Origin: Isoetes taiwanensis
Taxonomy: Eukaryota > Streptophyta > Lycopodiopsida > Isoetales > Isoetaceae
DNA length: 64,000 nucleotides
Assembly: GCA_021234155.1 (NCBI GenBank)
Contig: JAJEKV010000003.1
Location: forward strand, 10,416,413 to 10,480,412
Reading direction: 5' to 3'
Part shown: positions 46,311 through 57,970 of the stretch, piece by piece
How positions within the stretch are numbered: the first letter of the stretch is position 1
Layout: each line of letters begins with the position of its first letter
Position numbers and translations under genes: made by a program
The notes under the pieces: generated by a model
The model's input: only the letters and a program-made list of their open reading frames with translations
Databases searched by the model: none
Told to the model about the DNA's origin: nothing

Positions 46311-48366
46311 CAGGGTAGCCCTTAAGCTCGAAATATCGCCAAAGGCTATTTTTTTAAACATTTGCATTTTTTTTTTCACTACTGTTGAGTAGGATCAATT
46401 AGGAGTGGTGCCAATAAAATATCGCCACCTTGTCTACAAAATTTCCCCCCTCCATTCATAAGTTAGCCTACGTCACTAAATGATGGATTCTTGGATTCGC
46501 TCCCATGTGAATTTTATTCTTGGTAATTATTCTAAAATTGCCCCTTAACTTCCAAAAATCATATAAAATTAATACAAATTTTTTTCTTGGTGAGTTTTTT
46601 GAATTGCCGTTTACCTCCAGGAAAAAAAAAAGGAAAGGGAAAAAACCATGCATGTTACATGGATCTCATGATCCGGCTCCAACATCCGGTATGCAATCAC
46701 GAGTATTTTTGCTTTTGGTCCATTGTTTATCCAATAATAAAAAGATGACTGAAATCAAATCGGTTTGTGCTTGCCCACCATAATATACAATTATGCCTCA
46801 GCTAAGTTTGTGTACCTGTTGTTTAGCCCTTAGTGTGGAGCTATTGAGATTTACAATCAGATAAGCACCACGAGGTATGTTGTAGAGTAGGTATAGTTGG
46901 TTTGCTTACTCATTTTATCAGAATACTTGCCCACTTGATTTGGTTATGAGGCATTTGATTTTCTTACATTTTAGAGCAACATACCTTATCTTGGCTATCA
47001 GTTTTTTCTATTTTTTTGTTATCATGATTATTTCTATGTACGTGCAACCAATCTAGGTAATACATGATGTATATGATTGTATGTCTCTTGTATTTTAACC
47101 ATCAACTGCTAAGTTCAATTGTTGCACAGACATCCTTATGACATGATCAAACTCTTCAAATTGGTGACGAATGATGTTAAATATCGTGGTAGAAATCTAG
47201 GGTTTAGGCACCAATGTCTTTCGATTGTGGGATTAGACTATTACCTTGTTTTTCTAACGACCCATTATCTAGTCATTTAGAAAATACAATATCTAAGCAT
47301 TTTATCGCTCAATTATGGGTGTCACAATAAAGGTAAAATTAGGGTCCAATAAAAATTAATGCCTTAGGGTACTACTAGATGGGTGTAATTTACATTTTTA
47401 TTGCTGACACTAATCATCTTGGCTTTTGCTTGAGGATTTGTTGCCCACTGCCCATGCCGAGGTCCCGCCTTCTGAGTTTGGTAGGGCCACAGAACATGCA
47501 TCGACCATGACCTTGCGTAGTGTAGGAGACGGGTAACTCGCCTGCTACATATGAGGCTGCCTCTTTTTTCAGCCAGGTGATGCACATACCTGCCGACGGC
47601 ATCCTTTCGGCCCAGCGAGTTGGAGCAGCACGGCCCGACCGCCCTCGTCATCTCTTGGTCTGCTTTCAGGATGCTCTTTCCAGGCTACACATCTTACGGC
47701 ATGGCAATCATTTGAAGGGAACCACCTTCTCTGTTCAGAAGGATTTGACCCCATCACAGCTTTGCAGGCAGAAAGAAGAGTTATGTCGAGTGCGCGAGGC
47801 TCGCCTACAACGGAAATGGGCAATGTATAGGAGGGGAGGCCAGGCTATCATTCGGGATCAGTGGCCGGCTGATCCCTGGACAGTTTTGGCATAGCCACGG
47901 GCTCCCTGTTCTTTGGGTTCATTCAGTTTCCTTTATTTGTGTGTTGTAATGGGGCTTAGACCCCATGTTCTGTTTTTTGGGCTTCGGCCCTCTGTTCTGT
48001 TAGGGTTTATGCCCCCTTTGTTTGTTCTGGTCCCATAACCCGATTGGGTTCCGTGGACATTAAAATTTCTTCCTTCCTTTCTCTTGTGAAGACACATACA
48101 CCAATGTCTAGTAACTTGTATATTCATTATGTGAGCATTACGCTTAGAACTATATATGGTCATAACAAATATATATTGTAGACCCAAATTTTACTTGAGA
48201 GAAAAGTATATATTTCATCGTTTGATGGATGAAAGATTCGCCAAGGTTGCTAAAACTCAAATTGAAGCCCGAAATAAAATCGCCAACATAACTAATCGGA
48301 AAAAACTAAGATTCGCCTCACATTCTAAATTACACCTATGAAAATTTGGGTTTAAGGGCTACCTTG
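46311..48366. mobile_element. Non-autonomous hAT-type element, 2.06 kb (copy C)
   Basis: Left end CAGGGTAGCCCTTAAGC (46,311) and right end gggtttaagggctaccttg (ending 48,366) are inverted repeats over about 17 bp. Flanks are ccgacgag and ccgatgag, an 8-bp target duplication with one change. Copy E has a single ccgacgag at 57,653-57,660 in otherwise identical context, proving the insertion. CAGGG ends plus 8-bp duplication point to hAT. No hAT transposase frame; the interior is 1.1 kb of unrecognised sequence, the truncated ORF1 element and about 280 bp with a conserved short frame. Confidence 0.85.
47422..48083 (+). mobile_element. 5'-truncated ORF1-only retroelement (copy C)
   Basis: Nested in the hAT-type element; equals 10,546-11,203. 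The frame from 47,577 to the stop at 47,894 has MHIPADGILSAQRVGAARPD, RPRHLLVCF, HLKGTTFSVQKDL, VREARLQRKW and IIRDQWPADPW. The 3' UTR hairpins are conserved, including GGGC-TTCG-GCCC near 47,979. The tail is ttccttccttt. Confidence 0.75.
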
Positions 48367-50831
48367 CCGATGAGGCGCAGGTTCAAATGCCGATCTTGCC
48401 CAGGCGGGTCCGAACCCCAACAATAGAGGCTAAGTAATTGCTCTAAACAAATGCATGAAAGTAACCCAAAACAAGGTGCTATCAAAGCTGATAGGCAAGT
48501 TTGTAGAGAATCAGCCTAAGCATTGGGCCAAGAGTCAAAAAGATGGTTCTCTTAGTGAAGGTTATTATAATTCCGTAGAAGTTATATCAATGGGTTGTGC
48601 ACAATAACGTATTTGGTGTGCAAGCAGCTATGTTATTAACATTAACGTGTAGAGATAGTAAATCATTTTATATATGATCTCCTTAAGGAATTCTTTTTTT
48701 ATTGGGCCTGTAGCTTAGACGTTCGCATGTTTGAACCGAATGACACATGATGAAAATATAATTCGTGATGCATTATAACCATGCATAAACTTTTGTTGCT
48801 TCTTGATATGCTATGGGAGTCTTGCCATTATAATTGTTACGTGCACATTTAAATTCCTCTTTGAGTTTTTTTCTCAAGGTATATTCAAGTATTTTGTTAG
48901 CAATGCAAATAGATATTATGTTTAAGGGTTTGAATGTGTGACTTTTATGTGCACGATTTTTTCACTTCTAATCGCTATCCCCATCCTAATTTTTCCTTTG
49001 ACAAAAATAAAAAAAGTCTATGGACCGTTGATTTCGTCATTCAACAGAAAAAAAAGGTCTGTACATGTGTCAAGGTTGGCTTCCAGGCCTCGCCTGAACC
49101 ATAGAGGAAAAAAGAAAAGAAGAATAGAAATGAAGAAGTATGGAGAAGCCCGAGAGCAATTGAATCTCCCCCGGCACGATCGCATTTCTTGTAAACAAGA
49201 AAATTGCAGTTCATTGCATGCATTGTTGATTAACTTCTATGAGTTTTCTATGCTACTTAATTTCTACAGTTATGGTTCTTAAGGAGGTCCAAATCCTAGG
49301 ACTGCCATGGCAAATGGAACCTTGCCTTACTGCTAAATTTTAGGCCTTTTCATATCAGCTTTGATGTTGTGCTCTATAAGTCCAACCCAAAAACAAAATG
49401 TGCTCGATGAAATCCGGCGTTCTATTTAAAAGCTGGCCTCTATTCCTTGCAAATGTTGACTTCCAATAGTTGTAAATGTTTGGCAACAAGGACATCTATT
49501 TCATCTCTAAATCCCTGAATAATATAATATGGCAACAAATTCAACATTTCATGAATCACGAATAACATAATTTATCGCCGTACTTTATCTAGGAGAAAAC
49601 ATAGGCTCATGTAGACACGAGACTATACAAACAAGGGAATGTTATCTCCAAAATATACACATAAACACCTATCAACTATGCACACATGTTACGCATATAG
49701 AAGGAACATCTGACTTGAAGAATAACTTAAAAGGAGCTTGACTGACAATCCTACGTATATTTTAATTGCAGTATCCTGAATGATGGATTAGGTCTAAGAC
49801 CATTCCATTAAAATATGGATCCACGATCCCTCTAAGAGTTGATGTGCAAAGGCTTACTTATGAACTTGTTGCAAGAAACAAAAATTCTTAGCATTCTTTA
49901 TGAGCTGCATGAAACAAAAATTTGGAAAATACATGTCTGCCCGGGTTTTGAAGGAGATGATTCCGGCATTCATTCAAATCACAGAACATTCTGTTAGTGG
50001 AAGATCAGCCGGTTCCGGCAGTTTCCCATCTGCTCGAAATGGTCTTCTTCATCTGCTCCTGGCGGCGGCAGTTAACAGATCGACATGGATTTCCTTGCAT
50101 CGAGATATTTGCTTGGATGGCCCTGGTATAAATAGCACATTTTGCCCTAATCAATCAATATTTTGTTGCATTTTGCATTTTCATGGCTTTTTACGAAAAT
50201 GTTAAGCCTAGCATTGCATGTATCGTTCTCGGTCATTTAGTAATTTCCTCACCACCGAACTTGGACGTAAAGTTACTGAAATCAAGCCCGAGTATTGTTC
50301 ATGGCCTATAAGTTCATGGCTTTTTATACAAGCGTTGCATTTCAAGCATGGCTTTACAACTACCGTTACATATAAGCTGAAATATCTTATTCCACATGTC
50401 TGTCATTTTTGGCTTTGTAACATTTCGTAGCATCTTCCAAATTAGATTTACTTGCTGCAAAGTGATCTCTAATAATGTAATCTTTTTGCAGTTTCAGTTC
50501 AAGGGTTCTATACTTAGCTCCCATAAAGCATGTACCTTATGGTTTGTCCCAAAAAAACCACCTTTCTTAGCTGCACATTTCAAGTATTCTAACAGGTCCG
50601 AAATGCTCCATGTCTCATGCATGCTTGATTTTTTGAATTTGCCTGTGATGATTTATAGAAGACAAAACTATCATTCATAAATCTGTTGCAGTAATCTTTG
50701 CATGTTTAAGAAACAATTGGTCAGATTTTTTCTCGCGTGCAAGTCTGATTGCAATATCTCCACTGGTCGTAGAAGTATCTGAGTGTATTCTTGAAGGAAG
50801 CTGGTATATTTTGTTGCTCTGACAAATAATA
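48367..50831. repeat. Composite repeat module M, copy C
   Basis: Near-identical to 11,489-13,991 and 2,366-4,507. The first 60 bp continue the minus-strand ORF1 start. No other coding content. It has the uninterrupted target of the TIR element at about 50,488 and ends at gacaaataata, where a 3-kb block replaces 24 bp present in copies A and B. Confidence 0.75.
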
Positions 50832-51142
50832 TGTAGCATAATAACAGGGGTTTTTTTTTGTATTTTTGTACGGTTTTTCCAATGGTTTTTATATGATTTG
50901 ATGGGCGTATTGCACAAGGCCTACTAATTAGTACATCTACAGTGCGCATTTTATTTGCATACGCTTGAATTAATTCTAATGCCTCTTTTCAATAGTGTAG
51001 ACCCATATATCATATATTTTTCCGTTAAGTTCTAATTTTCTTATTACATTTTATTTTGCTCGACATGCAAAGCTCGAGCAACTCATTTTAGGGTTCCTGT
51101 TTCCTCGAAAATTAGGTCTCTGGGTTATGATTTCTGCTGTAA

Positions 51143-51906
51143 GGGATCTCGAAAGAAGGAGGCTACCAGAATGCAGATGAAATCAAAGATTTGAAAAAAG
51201 ATGGAGGCAGGAGTGAAATCGAGCAATATGGCTTCGGATTTTGGGCTATATCTGTGGCAGGTGTGGTGGAACATGTAGCAATGTATCCTGTAGACACCTT
51301 GAAAACAAGGTTACAGATGATCTCATCACCATGTGGCTCTGCATCTGCTCCACTTCATAATGTTTCAAAGGCTTTTGCTTCTGTGATGAAACATGAAGGG
51401 CCAGTTGGTCTGTACAGGGGAGTTGGAGCTATGGTTCTAGGAGCAGGGCCTTCACATGCTGTCTATTTTGCTGTTTATGAGGTATGTAAAAGAAGGTTTG
51501 AATCTGACAGAGAAGGGCACCAGCCTCTTGCTCACATGGCTGCTGGTGCCTGTGCAACTGTGGCGAGTGATGCTGTTTTTAACCCCATGGATGTGGTTAA
51601 GCAGAGATTGCAGCTTAAGAGTAGCCCTTATTCAGGTGTTTTGGACTGTGTCAAAAGAACCCTCAAAGAAGAGGGTTTTAAGGCATTTTATGCTTCTTAT
51701 AAAACCACTCTTTTGATGAATGTTCCCTTCACAGGAGTCCATTTTGCAGCATATGAGGCTGCAAAAAAGGTCCTTATTGATGTTACTCAAGAGCACTCTG
51801 TTGAAGATCTTTTTCTCACTCACTTGGTCGCTGGAGGCACTGCTGGAGCTCTTGCAAGTGCTGTCACAACTCCTCTTGATGTTGTTAAGACTAGATTGCA
51901 ATGCCA
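51143..51906 (+). CDS. Mitoferrin-like mitochondrial carrier, partial (exon)
   Basis: Mitochondrial carrier family (SLC25), closest in layout to mitoferrins, which carry iron across the inner mitochondrial membrane. Signatures PVDTLKTRLQ, PMDVVKQRLQ and PLDVVKTRLQ mark the first helix of each of the three repeats; GPSHAVYFAVYE and VPFTGVHFAAYE close repeats one and two. The frame is open from the codon after a stop at 51,140-51,142 to CQ|gtacgt at 51,907, a good splice donor. The last half-repeat (about 70 residues) should be in a second exon, but I could not find it before the PPR remnant. There is no in-frame ATG before the first helix; only a TTG at 51,191. No internal frameshift, unlike all its neighbours. 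Likely a recent partial gene copy; expression is uncertain. Confidence 0.75.
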
Positions 51907-52727
51907 GGTACGTAGATTATTCCATATCTCAGTAGATGCTTTAAATTTCTGGCTATAGAAAATTACTACAGATCTCTTTCTACTGTTAATAGTCAAAGGT
52001 CCATTACAACATTTCTACTGTATTAAATGACCAGTTTTTTTTTACTGAGAATGGAATCAAAATTATTGAATTCATCTTCTTGAAGTGCCTTTGATGCGGC
52101 CTCTGTTTTTGTTAATCCTTTTGTTTTTTAGTTAGTGACGAAGTTGAAGAAGATGGGTCCGACAAACATCAAAAGAGTCAGTAAAGCCCTAGAACGGGAA
52201 AAGGTCTCTTGCAATCTCTGTCTTATAAAACATGGTTGGTTGTGCGGGAAAACGCTGTCGTCAAATAACGGAAGCTTCTTCTCCGGCATGCAAATCGAGG
52301 TAACACAACAGCTTTGAACTTTTGGGTCCCCCTTTCTTTGATCTTAGCTGCACGGCTCTGATACCATTTCTGAGCTCTTACACGTGAAAGCAAGCTTGGC
52401 CAACAAAATCATGTCTGCTAATGCCATCAGCTTCCCATACTTCCAACCTCAGAATTGCAAGTTCAGGTACTGCATGAACATCCAAAGTATATTCGTGGAT
52501 CCATCATTTTTTGCCCTATTTAACTTCTACAAGGCTTGCTCGAAACAGGGGTTTTTGCTCAGCAGAAAAATGATGAGACTTCAGACATTGCAGTGCAGTG
52601 ATGAGATTTGCTGCAGAGATTGGCCCGTGTGTCGTCTATTTTCATACAGAGATCATTGTGCTCCATTGCGCTTTCCAATGGTGACAACTTCAATGTTGTA
52701 TGCTTTTCAAAATTGACATTTCTCTTA

Positions 52728-53235
52728 GAGTTCCCTGGGTTGTTTTGTTTTGCACTGATCAGTATGTATGCCAGATCTGTAAGTGTAGAGGATGCTATTA
52801 TACTTTTTAAGAACATTCACCAACATGACTTGGTTTCTGGACAACAATGATTGCGATGTGATGAAGGCTTAGGATGCTTTCTGTGTTAGGCTGATTTTTG
52901 CATGCTTTAGGATGAAGCTTGTTAAAATCTCATAACCATGTGGGAAGATCATGGAATAATTCCAGTACTGGAGCACTGCAACTGCATAATTGATCTTCTC
53001 ATACGGGCTATATGGTTGGATAAAGCAAATGCTTTTTTTTCAAATCTCAATCTCAATTGCATCCAGACAATGCTTCTCCATATGTATGGCCACCAAATTG
53101 TTATGCATCTGGTACGGGATTATACGATGCAATGCTTCTCCATACCTATTGCTAGCAAATCTTTATGCATCTCATACGGAGTTATGTGATGCAACAGACT
53201 TTCCTAACGTGGTACAAGGCCACCTATCAACTTAG
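52728..53235 (+). pseudogene. PPR protein remnant (PLS/E type)
   Basis: Pieces of the C-terminal part of an organelle RNA-binding PPR protein in shifting frames: ALISMYARSVSVEDAIILF and QHDLVS (about 52,750-52,845), MWEDHGIIPVLEHCNCIIDL (52,938-53,000) and SPYLLLANLYASH (53,130-53,170), the order of the last P/L/S repeats followed by the E motif in land plants. Part of the 53,060-53,180 stretch is a local duplication (caatgcttctccatat twice). Residue pairs that would give target specificity cannot be read reliably. Non-functional. Confidence 0.72.
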
Positions 53236-53504
53236 TATGCAATGTAAAATCTGGTGAAACTATTGCATTGCTTGCCTTTTTTGTGCTTCATATTCCAATG
53301 GTTGCTAATGTACTTGTTATGGTGCATACTTGTTATGGTAGTGTAGTATTATGGTAGTGTAGTATGTAATAAGATTTAACATTCTTCAAAAGCATTTTGA
53401 AGAAATCTATTTTGGAAGTATATATTCATGTGATACTTTATGTTCAATCTTACACGCTTGCAAAGATATACATGGACAGACATAATGGAGGAGTTTGCTT
53501 TGTT

Positions 53505-53671
53505 AGGGCCCGAAGGGCCCAAAAATTTTTTCCATATAACAAACAACACATAACTACCATCAATATTAATTAACACAAACCATTGCATTTAACCATTTAA
53601 ATTAAAATCCCCCTGAAACCCCCTTTGGTTTGGGTGCATATTCACACGGGGGGTGACGTAGGGCAGCGAGA
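53505..53671 (-). repeat. Dispersed repeat, inverted copy of 20,269-20,485
   Basis: Reads gggcccgaagggcccaaaaa at the left and ggtgacgtagggcagcgag at the right, the reverse complement of the repeat inside the CACTA element. It lacks about 50 bp of the other copy. Confidence 0.65.
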
Positions 53672-53860
53672 GCCTCTAAAATTATATTTCGCATGTACGA
53701 AATCAACACCATGTAGTATATTACCTCAAATCTTATAGTATTTTGCAAATCTTGTTACACAGTATAGCAAATTTTGTACATGGATACCCCACAAACGAGG
53801 AACTTTATATACGGTGTAGATTAAGGAATAAAGGATGAATATGCCTATCCAACAGCTCTC

Positions 53861-55500
53861 GATGCTTTAGGAGTAGAATAACAAACAATATTTTTGCTAG
53901 AAACTCAGAGTTGTTATATGAATGTTCTATATATAAATTCTAATCCTTCTAATGTTTTAAATTTCCAGAATACATCTGCACAGGCATATATGGAACTAAG
54001 ATGCTTTAGGAGTAGAATAATGAGCAATATTTCTGCTGGAAACTCATAGATCTGTTATGTAAATTATCTATATATTATGAATCTTACTCTCTCTTACACT
54101 CCTCGAGAGGTGAGAAGTTCAAATGTTGTAGTAAAAGAAGCAAGAGTGTTTGCAAGTCGTGGCATCTTCCTATTGGATTAAAGAAAATTTCAATTCTTTC
54201 ATACTTTTGCAAAGTGAGAAGTCTAAATATTGTAGTTCTATGAGCAATGTGTTTCTCTATTTGAGGCTTAGAAGAAGCATACTTGTATACAAGTCTCAAC
54301 TCCCACACTCTAAAATTCCATACTTCTGCAAAGGTGACAAGTTCAACTGTCGTAGTTGTATTTTCAATGGTTGTGTTGTATGCAAGTTTCAACATCAAAA
54401 CTATAGACTTATAACATCTATAAATTGGTCATGTTGTTCTTTTTTGTCCATATAATGTAGAGTAATGTACAGAAGTCATGACATAGGATAATGACGAGGG
54501 ATACACTTCTACAGTCCACTACAGTAATGTATTATACTCTCCAAACTTCATAATGGGAAATCTTAAAAGTTTGACACGCATCTTTGTCCATGCTATTCTT
54601 TGACTTGTGTGTAGTTGAACAAAAGAGCCTGAATTTGCTAACAACCATCAAAACATACTCAAAATCATGACAAATTTCTACTCAGAATACGAGTCTCAAA
54701 ATTCATGTTTCATTCATCTTTTTACATAAGTTGCCTACCCAATTCCACGAATTGCACAGCTAGATTCTAGAATGGGGCTCGCATGAAACCAACAAACCGC
54801 CCGCTAGATAGGCTTCTCATTCATCTCAGCAGATTTTCTACAATGGTGGACAGTGGGTAGCTGCACACATGCGAACTACCCACGAAAAATAAAGGGAAAA
54901 TCCAATTATATCATTTGGACCCCAAAAAATACAATGCTAATAGACGTGTGGCTGGTGTACCTGCCGAAAGCTTATCACCGGGATTAAAAAACCCCGCCCT
55001 TTTGGGTTTTCGAGGAAAAACCCTAGTGATAAGCCTCCCAGAGTGGAGGGGCTGATCACGCGTGCCATGCGACAAAAAACAAAAACCTCTTCAAATAGAG
55101 GGGCTGGTCATGCGTGCCAGGCGACAAATACAATAAACAAAGAAGAGGGGAGGGTGGGTTCAAAGAGAATAGAGAGAAGAGGAAGTGCCGATGAGACGTT
55201 GATGCAGAACCGCGCCTAAAATAGCGAACTCCCAACCAGAAAGGGCATGCGCTGCATGCATGCATACAAGACATGCATGCTCGCCCCATTCTAGAATGTC
55301 GATCCGATGTCTCGGATCGATGGGATTCTAGAATTGGGCTTGCATGAAACCAACAAACCGCCCGAATACCAGAGAACTTCCTTAACAAACTGGAATCGAG
55401 GACGAAGGTCACAGGATGATGGCTAAAGAAGAGCCAAACCGAGAAAGGACATGCCACAGCATGAAAGAAACGCCAAATTGGCCAAACCAAGCAGGAAGAA
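53861..55500. repeat. Composite repeat, copy C before the LINE
   Basis: Matches 14,016-15,784. Includes a minus-strand open frame (55,571-55,056) that I regard as chance, the direct repeat 55,155-55,325 (copy at 56,213-56,392), and the target copy ccaagcaggaagaa at 55,487-55,500. No gene recognised. Confidence 0.65.
54970..55034. repeat. Short foldback gcttatcac/gtgataagc
   Basis: gcttatcaccggg (54,970) pairs with cccta-gtgataagc (ending 55,034), with aaaaaccccgccc/gggttttcg pairing inside. In copy B the left arm reads gcatttttccggg, so only this copy has the complete outer stem. Confidence 0.7.
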
Positions 55501-56177
55501 AATGGCCTTTGGTGGTACCAGTGAATCAACAGAAAGTAGTTTGGAATTGGGTTTGGGACAACTTCATCCAAAGTTATCAGTTTTGTGGTGGCAGATCATC
55601 CATAGATGTGTGCGCGTCAATGTTTTGGTCCACAAATTTCGTCCTGAGGTGCCTGGGACATGCCCTTTATGCGCTCAGAGGGATGAGACAATCGAGCATT
55701 GTTTCTTCTTATGCCAGCATGCTAGACCGGCTTGGTTGTGGCTTCAGAGTCTTTTTTATTGCAGTTTGAATAGTCAACAAGTCTTATTGGCAGTGTACCC
55801 AAGTTCTTGGGACAATATGGCAAAGAGGGCATTTCACTTAGCTTCAGCATGGATCATTTGGTCAACGTGGAAAAGAAGAAACCTCTTTATTTTCAAGGGC
55901 CATAGAGCCCCTGATGCTCAAGTGCTTATTGAAGCTAAGCAATGCATCGTCAAAGTGTATATATCTTCCTCCGTAAAGGATGAAGTGAAGAATCGTATTT
56001 GGGTACACTATCTCCAAATTAACACTTATATGTAACTCATTTACATGTTGTGTGCTGTAAGGTGGCGGGTGGTTTTGCTCAATGGACAATTAGTCCCAAT
56101 GGGTTTTCGATCCCCCATCTCATTTGCTTTCGTTTACGATGATTAATAAAGTTTCCGTCCTTCCAAAAAAAAAAAAA
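55501..56177 (+). mobile_element. 5'-truncated L1-type LINE, ORF2 end and poly(A)
   Basis: ORF2 C-terminus with WWQIIHRCVRVNVLVHKF and the zf-RVT signature CPLCAQRDETIEHCFFLC, open to a stop at 56,033-56,035. The 3' UTR has aataaag (56,145) and 13 A (56,165-56,177). It is flanked by perfect 14-bp target duplications ccaagcaggaagaa (55,487-55,500; 56,178-56,191). A 5-bp deletion near 55,562 shifts the first codons relative to copy B. Endonuclease and catalytic RT domains are missing through 5' truncation. It is the empty site for the CACTA element (agaagaaacctc). Confidence 0.88.
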
Positions 56178-56191
56178 CCAAGCAGGAAGAA

Positions 56192-57050
56192 GCCCCTTCC
56201 CTGCCTGGAAACAATTCAAAGAGAATAAGGTACTGCTGAGAGAAGAGGAAGCGCCGATGAGACGTTGATGCAGAACCGCGCCTAAAATAGCGAACTCCCA
56301 ACCAGAAAGGGCATCTTGGCCGCATGCATGCACGCAAGACATGCATGCTCCCCATTCTAGAATGTCGATCCGATGTCTCCGATCGATGGGATTGTCTTTA
56401 TAAAGATCCACAAAAACGGACGATAAGTTTCAATAAAAGAGCATTTTAGATGTATTTTTTTTTCGGAAAAAAAATCAAGATGGGACGGTTTGAGATTTAG
56501 GCCTATATGAGTCTCAAAATGCATGTTTCATTCATCTTCTTTACATAGATTACCTACCCAAATCCCACGAGTTGCACAACTTCGATTGGCAATTTAGATG
56601 TATTTTTTAGTAAAACCAACCTAAGATGGGAGAGTTTGAGATTTAAAGGATCTATATGGAAGTGAGAATTTTAAAGGCATGTCGGTTTCTACGAAAGTTG
56701 TAACTTCCATTGACCACCTAATTCCAAACTCTTCCTTGCCTCCTAGCCCCCGATAAATATGCGGATTATGCCACCGGGCTTACCCACAAAAATGTAACGA
56801 GAGGCCGCGAAAATGTTTCATGTCCTAATTTTTTTGATCTACAAGAGAAATGGGGTCCAGTGTACCTACAACTTTCTTCATTTCTTTCTAAAGTTGCCCT
56901 TGCCAGTCAGGTAAGAGTGCATTGGCGCTCCATTAGTCTTAAAAGCCCTTTTAGTTGTAATAAAAAACTAGTCAATGTATTTTATCTCACAATTTTTTCA
57001 ATCCACAGAGTTTCATGTTCAATCCCATATGAGCTCTTTGGTCTTGGTGG
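56192..57050. repeat. Composite repeat, unit E flank
   Basis: Matches 26,966-27,810, starting with the second copy of the 180-bp direct repeat. No gene recognised. Confidence 0.6.
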
Positions 57051-57770
57051 AAATAGATAAAGATAAAGATAAAATTTTTAACGTCCGCTGGAAGCTCTCC
57101 GAGCTTATGGGACGAAACAATACAAAGGGCGTAAGCCCAAACTAGGACTCAAACCCCAACCCAAAAGCAAAGAAAGGGCATAAGCCCAGACAGAAGAAGA
57201 CATGGGAACTAAACCCCTTACAGAACATAGCAACTAAAGCAAAACCAAATATAACAAAACCAAGACGTGGGTAGGCAATTAAGAGTACCCCAACCAAGGG
57301 TTGGTAGGCCACTGGTCGAAAATAAGTTCTAAGCCTCCCCGATAAACTGCCCATTTTTGCTGGAGCCTCGCCTCTCGAACCTTGCATAGCTCATCACGCC
57401 ATCGAGTTAACTGAACTGCGAAGAGGTCCTCTTGCACCGAAAAGAGAGTGCCCTTCAAGTGGCTCCCATGCTGTAACACATACAACCTATCCCGGGATGT
57501 TGAAAAATGTACCGAAGATGATGGCGGGCCTATCGGTAGGTGGGTACCCACTCTTTGGGCGATAAAAGTTCGTGGGCTCTGAATATGCATGATGTCCAGT
57601 AAGAAGTGTGCAACTACATCGGGTATGTGAACCAGGACGCCGCTCTCGGACCCCGACGAGGCGCAGTTCAAATGCTTGATTGCCCCAAGGGTCCGAACCC
57701 GAGCAATAGAGGCTAAATAATTGCTCTAAACAAATGCATGAAAGTAACCCAAGACAAGGTGCTATCAAAG
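57051..57770 (-). mobile_element. ORF1-only retroelement, subfamily 2 (unit E)
   Basis: Twin of 27,811-28,540. The minus-strand ORF1 frame (57,671-57,279) has DVVAHFLLDIMHIQSP, AQRVGTHL, VLQHGSHLKGTLFSVQEDL, WRDELCKVREARLQQKW and DQWPTNPWLGYS. The 3' stem is again aagctctccgagctt. The tail here has three agataa units (57,055-57,075) against about two in the twin, showing microsatellite variation. It preserves the single ccgacgag that the hAT-type element duplicated in copies A and C. Confidence 0.78.
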
Positions 57771-57970
57771 CTGATAGGCAAGTTTGTAGAGAATCAGCCT
57801 AAGCATTGGGCCAAGAGTTAAAAAGATGGTCCTCTTAGTGAAGGTTATTATAATTCCGCCGAAGTTATATCAATGGGTTGTGCACAACAATGTATTTGGT
57901 GTGCAAGCAGCTATGTTATTACTTGGAACATTAACGTGCGAGATAGTAAATCATTTTATATATGATCTCC
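57771..57970. repeat. Module M, left of full-length ORF1 element (unit E)
   Basis: Same as 28,541-28,734; ends tatatatgatctcc at the insertion point. Confidence 0.72.

Larger units (their letters stand above)
50832..53860. other. 3.03-kb inserted block with host gene pieces
   Basis: Present only in copy C. Relative to copy B (13,992-14,015) 24 bp were lost at the insertion point and no target duplication or terminal inverted repeat is apparent, so this looks like filler-DNA repair or recombination rather than transposition. Contents in order: AT-rich leader, mitoferrin-like exon, an unrecognised open piece (52,135-52,317), a PPR remnant and a dispersed repeat. 53,235-53,505 shows only short tggtagtgtagta repeats. 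Confidence 0.65.

Noticed and set aside
55056-55571. Minus-strand frame of 171 codons, with relatives at 15,381-15,746 and 26,540-27,202
   Set aside because: Antisense to the LINE target region and partly low complexity; conservation is explained by the unit duplication, and no domain is visible.
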